A stretch of DNA of 29,405 nt. It comes from Chara braunii. Its lineage: Eukaryota; Streptophyta; Charophyceae; Charales; Characeae. The position numbers were made by a program, and so were the translations under genes. The stretch is taken from positions 759,917-789,321 of the forward strand of contig BFEA01000559.1 in assembly GCA_003427395.1 (NCBI GenBank). The letters are read 5' to 3'. How positions within the stretch are numbered: the stretch's first letter is position 1; each line of letters begins with the position of its first letter. Below the pieces are notes generated by a model. The model was not told the DNA's origin. It did no database searches and saw nothing but the letters and a program-made list of their open reading frames with translations. This document shows positions 9,263 through 17,940 of this stretch, in pieces.

Positions 9263-9610
9263 ATGCCGACCCCTTCCTCTTCAGCTCCTTCTTTCAAACT
9301 CACCGATTCCCCTTCTCCACAGTCGAAATTTTTCGCCAATCTTCCGGACACGTTCTGTTATTTTTGCACGTGTATTTCACTGGTTCATGGGGTAGACTGT
9401 TATCCCTTTGAGTCGGGGTTCGCTGACTGGGTAGAATGTGCCACGTGTGTCAATCGTGCACATGGCGCGCACGTTCGATATTGAACGAGTGGTAGGGCGT
9501 GGAAGTGCTCTCTGTGTCGGACAGACAAGCTTCCCACGGAAGTTCGATTCGAGGCCGCCAAGGCTGACGGCCCCGAATACGACAAAAAATATCGAAGGGC
9601 TGAAGTATGA
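9263..9610 (+). pseudogene. PHD-like zinc finger between RNase H and integrase
   Basis: Frame 2. Counting from Met at 9263, a Ser/Pro-rich linker (residues 1-30) precedes Cys32-x2-Cys35, then Cys59-x2-Cys62, His67, His70, and after one TGA (9482-9484) Cys82-x2-Cys85. Two diagnostic Trp residues are placed as in PHD fingers: one three residues before Cys59 and one two before Cys82. The spacing fits the C4HC3 plan, except that the seventh ligand is His instead of Cys and the first loop is rather long (23 residues). The frame runs on to TGA 9608-9610, directly before the integrase segment in the same frame, so the finger appears to be part of pol. PHD fingers usually read histone H3 tails. That role here is an inference. 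A RING or treble-clef variant is the main alternative. Confidence 0.7.
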
Positions 9611-10436
9611 ATGAATAAAATATTATTGTCTAAATTAGCGGGCAAGCCATTGGACCATCTCACTAAGCACGACAGGCGTCGGGCCACTGAGAGGTCCCGA
9701 GATTACAGATGGATCAACGGTCACCTGGTAAAACGAAAAACAGACGGATCGGGATTATGGTTGACGGTTCCCCACCCATTTCAACGAGATGACTGGACCA
9801 AATCGGCGCATAAGGAGCAGGCCGCTCATTTCGCGGGACGTGTCAGTGTGTCACTGAAGTGACCATCGATCAAAATCGATGGTTCTGGTCTAATATCCGC
9901 AATGACGTGAGACACGTTTTCACTAACTGTCTAGTATGCGTTGCCGATCGTGCGCCCCTTCGTGGGCCAAACACGATAGTCCCGACAGAAGTAGAACATC
10001 CTTTTCAGCGAGTCAGTATGGACACGACAGATATTGACGTGCCACCTGGCCCCAACCGTTGTGAGTACTCCATTCTCTTGGTGTTGACCACTTCTCAAAG
10101 TACATTGAAGTTTACCCCTGTAAGACATGTAAGGCCTCAGAGATAGCTACGTACATCGACCGATTCCTCAACACCCATCTAGATAGAGAAGAGATTCTGA
10201 CCGACAATGAGTCTGAATTCAAAGCAGAGGTAGAGGAATTATTAAGGCGTCGTGGCATTACTCTCCGACACACTGCTCCCCATGTCTCCCAGTCCAATGG
10301 GCTAGCCGAGAACACGAACCGCATGATTAAGACCGCTCTTCGCAGGAACTTAGCAGCCAATGATATGCGTCCTTGGCCCGAGATAGTGTATCAAATCATC
10401 GGGATCCATTGGTTGAACCCCCATGAATTCACTTGA
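9611..10436 (+). pseudogene. Integrase: zinc-binding domain and DDE core
   Basis: After a linker with DYRWINGHLVKR, the H2C2 zinc-binding domain shows His residues in SAHKEQAAHFAGR and, after a frame change near 9855-9862, Cys-x2-Cys in TNCLVC. The catalytic core follows: first Asp at 10021-10023 (SMDTTDI), then a frame change near 10075-10085, second Asp at 10203-10205 (LTDNESEF, where a Gly normally follows Asn), and Glu at 10308-10310 (SNGLAENTNR). The spacing of the last two is about 34 residues, close to the usual 35. All three metal ligands are present although the frame is broken twice. It ends at TGA 10434-10436. The protein would have joined element DNA to the genome. Confidence 0.93.
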
Positions 10437-10979
10437 TTCACCCCCTTTTAGCTACGAACGAATAGCATCCCATGTATCGACAATCGGAGTGCCTCAGAAA
10501 GTGCCGAAAAAGGGAGAAGGGACACGTGGTTGGCCCTCAAGGCCAACGCTAAACGGTACGCGGGATTAATGGAAAATACTATCCCTAAGCTAGCCCTAAA
10601 AAGGCAAAAAATGACCGAACTGGCCCATGGTAGGCAGGTCCGTAGTTACGAGGCCCGGAATGCAGGCCCACATCACTAGTATAAATTAGGGGACCTAGTG
10701 CAGGTACGTAAATGTGCACGCGACCGGAAACTCGCTCCCAAGTTTTCTGGCTGCTTTCGAGAAGTGGAACTTGGCCCTAACAGGGCCAATATTGTGCGCA
10801 TCGCTCCTGAGACCAGCGCCAACCATAGCTCTCTTCCTATCATCCACCATACCTCCTACCTCCACCCCCTCCCACCTCCACATGACTCTATCTCGACTTC
10901 GTCTTCCTTCTCCACCTCAGACGAGGATATCGCTTCCCCCCCTTCGTCTGGCACCACTTCTCCTCAGTCTTCGCCATGA
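10437..10979 (+). pseudogene. Integrase C-terminal (GPY/F-like) region and Ser/Pro tail
   Basis: The same frame as the end of the core, with stops at 10449 (TAG) and 10677-10679 (TAG). A basic helix (LALKRQKMTEL, HGRQVRSYEA) leads to GDLVQVRKCARDRKLAPKF, the small-barrel start of the integrase C-terminal domain. The module signature is altered: F-S-G-C-F stands where G-P-Y/F is usual. From about 10830 the sequence becomes Ser/Thr/Pro-rich and ends at TGA 10977-10979. There is no chromodomain, which chromoviruses carry here. The stop overlaps the ATG of the next open frame. Confidence 0.85.
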
Positions 10980-11446
10980 GTTTCGCCATCGAACCGACTC
11001 TTCCTCCACAACTTCTTCAACCTCGACCTTCGTTGCAGTCTCGCCAAGTCGCGCATCTTCGTCTCAGTCCCGATCTTCTTTGGTTTGCGCAGTTGTTTAG
11101 CCACGGGGCTTGGTCCGCGGCTGTAGAAGTAACGATTTCAACAAAGTGGGGAGCAACAGTCATCCCGGTGGAAGCTTCGGCGTTCGATCGATTCTCCCGG
11201 CCTAACCAGAGCGACATAACGGTGATCCTTGCTTTCAGTGGCGATCTGAGCACTATCCACATGCAGCAACGCAGCGGGGTGATCACCAGACAGGAGTGGG
11301 TAGCGGATTGGCGGCGGCGACTAGCCCGACCAGGCCGACAAATAGTGGGAACCGAGGGTATCGATACCTCCTCTCTTCGGACTAGTAGCACTGATCCCCC
11401 TGCTCGTCCCCTTTCCCCTCTTCAACCCTACCCCTTGCACCGATGA
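10976..11446 (+). CDS. Unknown ORF downstream of integrase (156 aa)
   Basis: Not recognised. Its ATG overlaps the stop of the integrase frame as ATGA (10976-10979). Residues 1-35 are Pro/Leu/Arg-rich, as if read out of frame from the low-complexity tail. Residues from about 45 on have balanced composition with an AAVEVTISTKWGATVIP strand-like segment, a QEWVADWRRRLARPG basic helix and a Ser/Thr/Pro-rich end. There is no signal peptide or membrane segment. It may be an accessory protein of the retroelement or a continuation of pol after a frame change. The overlap could allow coupled reinitiation, or could simply mark a one-base deletion. Confidence that it is a real former coding region is moderate; function is unknown. 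Confidence 0.4.
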   Translation: MSFAIEPTLPPQLLQPRPSLQSRQVAHLRLSPDLLWFAQLFSHGAWSAAVEVTISTKWGATVIPVEASAFDRFSRPNQSDITVILAFSGDLSTIHMQQRSGVITRQEWVADWRRRLARPGRQIVGTEGIDTSSLRTSSTDPPARPLSPLQPYPLHR

Positions 11447-12216
11447 ATCGCTTCTCGACCTTCTCCCTCCCTTCAAATCTTCCAACTCTCTGGCCATCTT
11501 GGGCTGATCCCCTTCTAACTTTGGAAATTCGCCCCGTCACGATCCATCCCGTCCATCCTCTTTACCTCCGCAAGTGGACTGAATTCGCGTCGATCAGCGT
11601 ATGCATGCTAACAGTGAAGTGTCATTAGGCTCGGTACTACAACAATCGTGAGTTGGAGATCTATAACGAGATCTCGCTAGTACTAGCTCAAGCGTGGCCG
11701 ATGGAAACAGAGACTTGTGGCACTTTATTCGGGCTTCTTTGCGGAGAGATCGCTGAAGGAGGTAGAGCGATTGCCGCCTACGAGCTCCTCACCTTTCTGT
11801 CCCAGCTCGTCGACGACCTACCGGCGAACATCATCGCCTTCAATCCAAGCGACCCCAGCCAAGCTGAACCCGTAACTTTGGAGAGGACGCTGACGCCAAC
11901 AATAATTTGGGTGAATTATACAGAAGACTTCGGCCAATACCTAAGCGATCACGACCTCGCGGTTTGGCGCTATTTCGACTTGGACGATCTTGCGCCTGAC
12001 AACTCCGATCTGGACGAGTTTTGGAACGCCCACCGGGTACACAGCGAGGTGTCATCAGAGAATGATCCAGGCCTCATAGCCATCTTGGGTCTGTCAGCAG
12101 AAGAAGAGTCAGAAGTCAGGTCGACGTCGAAAGAAGAAGAGGAGGCGTCAGCAGCAGAGCCCCAGGGGTCCCGCCGGCCCAAGCATCATCCACTGTGCGA
12201 GGAGGATCTTCTCTGA
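11443..12216 (+). pseudogene. Unknown acidic protein ORF, one internal stop
   Basis: Not recognised. It starts with an ATG that overlaps the previous stop as ATGA (11443-11446) and reads about 257 codons in one frame, broken only by TAG at 11626-11628. The part after the stop looks strongly protein-like: an amphipathic helical stretch (NEISLVLAQAW), a Cys/Gly-rich turn (ETCGTLFGLLCGEI), a helix with FLSQLVDDLP, then an Asp-rich segment (YFDLDDLAPDNSDLDEF) and a Glu/Ser-rich C-terminal end with a short basic patch (GSRRPKHH). There is no membrane segment, so it is not an envelope-like protein. Position suggests an accessory gene of the retroelement. Acidic proteins of this kind may bind nucleic-acid-binding partners, but no function can be assigned. 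Confidence 0.55.
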
Positions 12217-12914
12217 ATCCTGAAGTCCCTGCCAGCGACGCCAGTTGACACGATGACGCAAAATCCTCCCGCCGGTGTCGCCGCTCTCGCTCACCATCTC
12301 CTAACTCCACCCCGTTTGTGCTTCGTCCCAGGGTTGCTCCGTCCTCGTCCCATCTACCGCTGCCCTCTTGATGACCTTTCCTTCTCTCCTCTCCCCCATC
12401 TCGAATTCCCCCTGAACTACCGCATCTTCGCCAACCAGCTTTTCTGCCACCATTTCGCCATACGACTTTTATGCACAGTTTTTCCACATCGCGCCCCCTC
12501 CTTCCCTCTCAATTCTTCTTTTCAGTGTCACCTGGAGACAGTACAACCATCTGGAGTTGTATTGCATCATCTTCGGAACCTTTCCCGCAGTAGAGGACTA
12601 TGAGTCCCTACGCGATAATATCTTTCGAACTATCCCTACCCTGTATCCCAATTACCTCCTCTCCCTCTGCCGACCCAACCATCGATTCCCTCGCGCAGAC
12701 CGAATCGTCCACTTTCTCGATCTCGGTGATGAAGCGTCCGATTACTTCCCTCTGCTCCTTGTTGAATGACCTAGACCACTCCATAATCCTCTCCTCATCA
12801 ATTACCGCCGGTCGGAGTTTCAGTGACCAACCAGAACTAGGCAAAATCAACAGGCCATTGATGGTGCCACTTGGACGACCTCCGCCAGTCAAAAAGGCAA
12901 GGAATCGCACATGA
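12217..12914 (+). pseudogene. Further broken coding-like region, unknown
   Basis: Several frames carry protein-like pieces. Frame 3 near 12250-12330 is Arg/Ser-rich (SSRRCRRSRSPSP). Frame 2 from about 12468 to 12769 contains PYDFYAQFFHIA, SVTWRQYNHLELYCIIFG and LRDNIFRTIPTLYPNY, rich in aromatic residues. Frame 3 then runs to 12914 and ends in a nuclear-signal-like PPPVKKARNRT. The two later frames overlap for about 130 bp and cannot both be real over that stretch. I do not recognise a family. The pieces may be parts of one accessory protein disrupted by indels, or of a second nested element. Confidence 0.35.
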
Positions 12915-12982
12915 CAAGGTTGGGTGGTAGAGGAACGAGCCAGCAGGATCGCGAAGACATTGCACGTGAAGTTGGCGTCGAC

Positions 12983-13456
12983 ATAGCCCCCGGCTCGATC
13001 TGGTGCTTATGCAAGACTTTGTTTGTTCTGATACGCTGGGTTCCTCAGTCATCTTCTCACCTCCTCCTTCCCCCTCCACCATGTAAATTAGCTTTTGTCC
13101 ATGCAATCAGGAGATCGGATAATTTTGGAACCCCCTGAACGTCACATATGTGACGCGCCAGCTTCCGGACCTGCCATCTTTACACATCTAGATGTGTATA
13201 TGACCCCTGAGCTACAAAAGGAGCTCCTCAGTGTTTTTTTTACTCAGGCTCAGTNATAGCCCCCGGCTCGATCTGGTGCTTATGCAAGACTTTGTTTGTT
13301 CTGATACGCTGGGTTCCTCAGTCATCTTCTCACCTCCTCCTTCCCCCTCCTTCATCTAATTTAGTTTTTTTTTTTGCAATCTGGACATCGGATAACTTTG
13401 GAACCCCCTTAACGTCACATATTTGATGCGCCTGCTTCCGTTCCTGCCATCTTCCC
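12983..13456 (+). repeat. Tandem duplication, 273-bp offset
   Basis: About 200 bp starting ATAGCCCCCGGCTCGATCTG at 12983 is repeated from 13256 with few differences, and the first 90 bp are nearly identical. The spacer 13187-13255 is unrelated, and an N sits exactly at the start of the second copy (13255). The duplication may be real and young, or an assembly join. Confidence 0.92.
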
Positions 13457-13478
13457 CCCCCCCCCCCCCCCCCCCCCC
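13454..13478. repeat. Poly-C tract (C25)
   Basis: An uninterrupted run of 25 C at the end of the second duplicated copy, where the first copy has only CTTTACAC. The length of such a homopolymer is unreliable in an assembly. Confidence 0.95.
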
Positions 13479-14640
13479 TCTTCTTTTTTTCGAATTTTGG
13501 TGTCTTAAATAGGCCGACAGGGCCTGTTTTTTGTATCTACACGAAATAATGTACATTGTTCGTAATCAGGGAGGCCCGTCCTTCTCAGGACCTTCGTCAT
13601 TTTTTGATCGGTTTTGGGAATTTCGTCTTTTGCAATTTGAGAATGCATGGGAATTACGCGCGCCTTAGCCAGCACACTAGGAATTTGGGTCGACAGTTAG
13701 GAATTCCGAAATAAGCGGAACGTGACGTGCTTTGTCTTGTGCATGAATGTTCTTGACTTCGTCTTGGAAAACTCCGGGAATTCTGGTAGGAATCTAAATA
13801 GGTATAGGAGTTTTTCCCACGCTCGCTCTACACGTGGATATGGTACTTGTCGATTTTGAATTAGCTGTAACTGTTTCGGTGCCCTTTTTGCCCTTGCGTC
13901 GGCGCCATGCATGCGAACCTCCCCTCCCCGCTTCCCTTGCTACCGTCGACACACTCTTCGTCGCGCTCACGTTCCTTCTTTCTCTGTAACCGTTTTCCAT
14001 CTCTCCTTCGTCTTGCGCGTTTTTTTCTCTTTCTTGATTGTCTGAATCTTTGTTCCGTTCCGCGCTATCCCTCGCACTCTTCTCCTTCCCACTCTAATCC
14101 TCGCGTTGAAGTACTCTGTCGACTCCCTCTTTCTTCCCTCTAGCCAAGGGGACGCGCCGTGTAAGAAGGAAATTCCTGATACACGATGATTCTGATTGGC
14201 CACGACTGGGCGCTGAAGGATCGACATAGCTTTCGACGGACGATTATCCCCGAACTTCCCCCTACCCCTCCCTACCTCAGTACTAACCCTTCCTAACGTC
14301 CATCTCCTTTTCCACAACTATAAATTTTGCAAGCGCTCCTGAAAAGCTCTCTCTCAACTCATCTGCCAACTTCCGGGAAGGAGTGTCTAAAGGGTGTGTG
14401 TGAAGAGCGAGTCGAAGAATCTTGACGGGATGACTTTAGTATTGTTGGCTGTGCGCTGGATCGTCCGCCGGATTATGGGATCCGGGCCAGACAGTGCAGA
14501 GACTAAGTTGGCGGGGTGCCGATCGCTACGGTGGATTAGCACGTGACGGTCGGGATCGTGAGTACTTGTGAGAGGTTCGAATCGAGAGTTGAGTGCCTGG
14601 GGCCATGGTGGAATCTTATGGTGGAAGGGCCTCTCTTTTT
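13479..14640. other. No gene seen; possible RNA polymerase II promoter near 14.2-14.35 kb
   Basis: Pyrimidine-rich DNA. GATTGGCC (14193-14200), a CCAAT-type box in reverse, lies about 120 bp upstream of ACTATAAATT (TATA-like, about 14317-14326), and a CTCTCTCTCAACTC pyrimidine patch follows at 14347-14360. The order and spacing would fit a plant promoter or an LTR U3/R junction. No coding region follows, and a matching LTR was not found, so this stays weak. Confidence 0.3.
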
Positions 14641-14648
14641 TCTGTCCT

Positions 14649-14697
14649 TCAAGCGTGAGTTCTAATCACTCGGCTTCCAAGTCGGAATTTCGCTTGA
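14649..14697 (+). repeat. Three-way-junction-like inverted repeat
   Basis: A perfect 7-bp outer stem (TCAAGCG with CGCTTGA) encloses two smaller arms, GTGA with TCAC and TTCC with GGAA. At 49 nt it is too short for a normal tRNA. It could be chance folding in a 50-bp stretch. Confidence 0.35.
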
Positions 14698-15060
14698 CAA
14701 GATCACCGACCATTCTGTGATTGCTCTCTACTCTTTCCTCCCCTCTTATCCTCGTCTATTCTCCCTCACTCTCTCCTTCTGTTATCATTCTTATGTTTTG
14801 TTACAATGAATGGATTGTAGTAACTTTGCTTCTTTCACTTTGATGTGTGCATGCAATGGGTCGTATTAGAGAGCTTGTTGTAAGATGGTTGAGATGATGA
14901 TTTGCTCCAATGGATGTTCTGGCTACTTAAAGTGCCGAACGGATGATGCGTGATTACAAAGGATTTTTGCTTTGTTGCCATGTGGACTGACGGCCCCAAC
15001 CCGACGGGGCGACAACTTTTCGTACCCCTGCCTCGTCCCTTCCCGTACAACGAGGAAAAA

Positions 15061-15418
15061 ATACGTGTATGCCTGCGTAGCACCGTGTTCGCGTTAAGAG
15101 GCAAACGCGAACAAGTGCCCAAAACCCTCCGAACGCGAACGTAAAAAAAACAATTAATAATAATAACAATTCAAAAGAATCTGGAAAAAACTATATGTTA
15201 TGTGAAATATTAATACAAGCAAGTTTTGCCTTGGGGTTGTGTTCAAATTTATAGCCAATCATGAGTTTAAAATCAAAACCCGAAAAATTTATTATTATTA
15301 TTATTATTTTTTACGAAAAAAAATTACGTTAACCCGAACATGTTCGCGAGCTGTGCGGGCGAACGTGTGAACGTGAAGTGGGGCGAACACGTTCGCTGTG
15401 CTACGCAGGTGTATGTGA
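15061..15418. mobile_element. MITE-like inverted-repeat element 1
   Basis: The ends are inverted: CCTGCGTAGCAC followed by CGTGTTCGC on the left (15072-15092), and GCGAACACG with GTGCTACGCAGG on the right (15383-15409). Internally it has several GAACRYGTTCG half-palindromes near both ends and an A/T-rich core with (ATT)n. The core span 15078-15403 is about 326 bp and non-coding. Architecture and end sequence match the element at 23309-23666. No clear target-site duplication was identified. The transposase family is unknown. Confidence 0.65.
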
Positions 15419-15481
15419 GTGGGACGTACGAGAAGTGGTCGCTAAGATCAGTGGGCACTACTACTTTCATCTGGAAACCCG

Positions 15482-15802
15482 GTGTTCGGGATTCATCAGT
15501 GCAGGTTTGATAAGCACTTTTCGCCCTATTTGTTGTTGTTGCCATTTAACGAGTTGATTGCCGTCCCATGGACGACAGTGGAGCCTCATTGGCCTAACAC
15601 TCTGTGCAGCAATTGTCGCCGCTTCGATCGTTACCGGGCCAAGGGTTTTCACTACCGCACATATGGCGAAGACGAGCACAAGGAGAGGGCTGCTCGATTG
15701 AAAACCTCCACGTCGGATTCAAAGTTGTGTACCGAGCGCCGACGAGACCTCATCCGTAAACGGGATACCACGTGTGTACCTGCCCCTTTTCACACGAAAT
15801 GA
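15482..15802 (+). CDS. Unknown small CxxC protein ORF
   Basis: Not recognised. The frame is open from upstream of the GTG at 15482, so the true start is unclear. After a hydrophobic patch (YLLLLPFNELIAV) it has Cys-x2-Cys in LCSNCRRFDRY, then a charged segment (EDEHKERAARLKTSTSDSK), one more Cys, and RRDLIRKRDTTC. A similar order (Cys-x2-Cys with Arg, Tyr/Glu/Lys-Ala, a Ser/Thr patch, Cys, Lys/Arg) occurs in the open frame at 25110-25361. This may be a decayed zinc-binding domain from a repeat-encoded protein. It lies directly to the right of MITE-like element 1. Confidence 0.35.
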   Translation: MFGIHQCRFDKHFSPYLLLLPFNELIAVPWTTVEPHWPNTLCSNCRRFDRYRAKGFHYRTYGEDEHKERAARLKTSTSDSKLCTERRRDLIRKRDTTCVPAPFHTK

Positions 15803-17050
15803 GGAGTGACAGCTTGCTGGGAAGTTGAACTATACTTTTTGGATTGAATTTCCTATAGGTGCGAGTCCCGCGTGCGCCTTTTTCTCCCTTAAACCCTTGC
15901 GGCAACGGACCTCCTTTTTACTAAGGTCGGACCAACACGGGGGATTTCAGTTTTGCCTGTGTCCTCCCACTCAATGCTTCCAGAAATGTTTGGCACACCC
16001 CATCTTCGCTGCCTTTTCGGGGCCATTCCGCGAACCAAAACACTCCGATCGGGAAGCAGCGCAGGGCGTGAGGTTGAGCGTAACACGAACACGTTCGCCG
16101 TGCTATGGAGGTGTCAACTAGTTGTTGAGGCTTTATCCTAGGCCCTATATCTTGATTTTGGTCTAGCCCATGCCCAAGGTGCAGTCCGTTAATTCTCGGA
16201 CTGCAATCATGGTGCTCCCGCACCCACAGAAGCCCCATTTCGTTGTTGTTTGCTCCAAACTGTTGCCGCTCCTCCTCCGATTTTCTGTTGGAGTCTTATT
16301 TTCCACATGGAGCCTCTCAAGGCTCCATTTCCTTCAGGGTGGCTGATCCGAGATATCGAGGACTGCAGTAATGCCCTTTCCTCCACAATTGTTCTCTTCC
16401 TTTTTCCTCTCCGGGTCTCTGCTTTGCTTCCACTAGTGCTTCCACTAGTGGTGCTATTAATGGTCGTTCAGATCTTGATCTTCACGGCGCGTTTTGCGTC
16501 GAATATTTCTTTCTCATGGCACTCCAAAACTTTTCTTTGGGACAACTTAGGTCCCTGACACTTGTCCCGCCGGTGGTCCCACCGGCACTTGGTCCGTCGG
16601 CTGTCCCCCCGACACTTGTCCCAAAATGCCATTATTTTTACTTAGTCCCATACGGTTCTCGACACCTTTCCCCATGGTGTCCTGATTCTTCTTGACATTT
16701 TCCATTCCTCAGCAGCCCCATTTTTTGCCTCCTCCTCTGTCCAAGTGTGCCGACCTTTTCGGGCGTGAGATGTCTAATCTCACGGTCAACGTTTGTTGCC
16801 ACAAATGACCCCAACATTTGGGGCCTTCATCTCTGGTGTCTTATGTCTGTTTGTTAAGGCTCTTTTACTAATCACCTTGACACTTCCATGTGGTCCGCTG
16901 CATCCCCTTTGGATCTCTTCTCAATTTTCAAGGCTCGGGGCCTCGGATTTGAACCTCTCTTCCTCTTTTTCTAGCCCTCTTCACCCTGACCCTCAAAGCC
17001 ACTCATTTTTCAGGTTGCCCGTGACCTGACAATTGCTCGGGCGGCACCCA
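15803..17050. other. No gene seen; GC palindrome and MITE half-end
   Basis: A lone copy of the MITE-type end (CGAACACGTTCGCCGTGCTA) lies at about 16085-16104. At 16569-16586 there is a perfect 8-bp inverted repeat GCCGGTGG, TC, CCACCGGC, set between two copies of GACACTTGTCCC (about 16557 and 16611). The rest is pyrimidine-rich and shows no gene. Confidence 0.5.
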
Positions 17051-17940
17051 CTAGTCCTTTCCTTTGGGCCCCCGTGCTAGGTCCATGGTCCTTAGGTTTC
17101 TCTCATACCGAATTCAGATGGCCACTATGGCGGCATGCTACGTTCTCGCGTGGCGACTTTACGGTAGTATTTTCCTTGGCGTCGCCGACCCTCTTCTACC
17201 TACGGCGCTTAGCCCCAGAGTTCTATTTTCCCGGAAGTCCTCTTCTTAGGGGTCCGACAACCATGTTCTTGGAGTGGAAGACTGTGCAAATCCAACTGTC
17301 CAAGCACTGCAATAGCGGGTAAATCGTCCATCACGTGGCCTGTCCTCGGCGCGGAAGTTGCCATTACCAGCACACGAGTTTGCCTTGTCGATTGGTCGAA
17401 TTTGGGTTTATTGCCTTTACAGAAGGGGCCTAGAGCCATGTTCTTGTTCAATCTACCACGAGCATTGGATGATCTTCCAAGAGTGCAATAACCACAATCG
17501 GTGAAATCCGATCGTTGACAAGTTTGGATATCGACGAGCTTTATGGTTCGCGCTCTTTTCTGATAATTTTTAGGCTCCGCCTGCAAATTAACGCGGTTAA
17601 CACACGTTCGCCATTCTGACTGCAGAAGTTGGTATTGACAGCACATGAGCTCGCCTTGTGGATTTATTGAACCGGGGTTTGTGGGGGTTGCAAAACTGTC
17701 CTTGACCCACAATTTTTTTTCTTCTACTGGGTCCTGACGAGCTTAAGGTGTGCGCGTTGTTTTGGTTATTTGTGTTATCTGCCTGCAAATCCGTGCTCAT
17801 TTTGTCGTCTTTCAGACTGCATAAGCTTGCAGTGCCAACACATGAGTTCGCCTTGTCACTGAAGTTAATCGGGCTTTATAGGGGTCGCTTGAGGGTCCAT
17901 AAGCCATGTTTTTTTTTTTGCAACCACACATAGCCTTGCA
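17051..17940 (+). repeat. Diverged dispersed repeat family, block 1
   Basis: Three or more degraded units. Each has a phrase like GAAGTTGGYATTGACAGCAC, then CGAGTTCGCCTTGT (17376, 17647 and 17845), then GGGGTTTRTGGGG, GGGTCC and CCATGTT. The same phrases in the same order recur in block 2 (26100-27780). Long minus-strand frames across it are read from the repeat and match no family. Confidence 0.7.

Larger units (their letters stand above)
7412..10979 (+). mobile_element. Decayed Ty3/gypsy retrotransposon pol region
   Basis: A continuous order of pol domains is readable across three frames: protease-like remnant, reverse transcriptase, RNase H, a PHD-like finger, and integrase with zinc-binding, catalytic core and GPY/F-like parts. 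Integrase after RNase H is the Ty3/gypsy (Metaviridae) order, as opposed to Ty1/copia. There are at least four frame changes (near 8440, 9185-9263, 9855-9862 and 10075-10085) and about ten in-frame stops. A gag with a CCHC knuckle, a primer-binding site and matching LTRs were not found. There is no chromodomain after the integrase; a Ser/Pro-rich tail ends at 10979. The copy cannot be autonomous. Confidence 0.93.

Noticed and set aside
7412-12914. Envelope-containing (errantivirus-like) element
   Set aside because: No signal peptide, transmembrane segment or cleavage site is seen in the frames after integrase.
17209-17712. 167-codon minus-strand open frame
   Set aside because: It spans two units of a dispersed repeat and its internal similarity reflects DNA repetition; no recognised domain.
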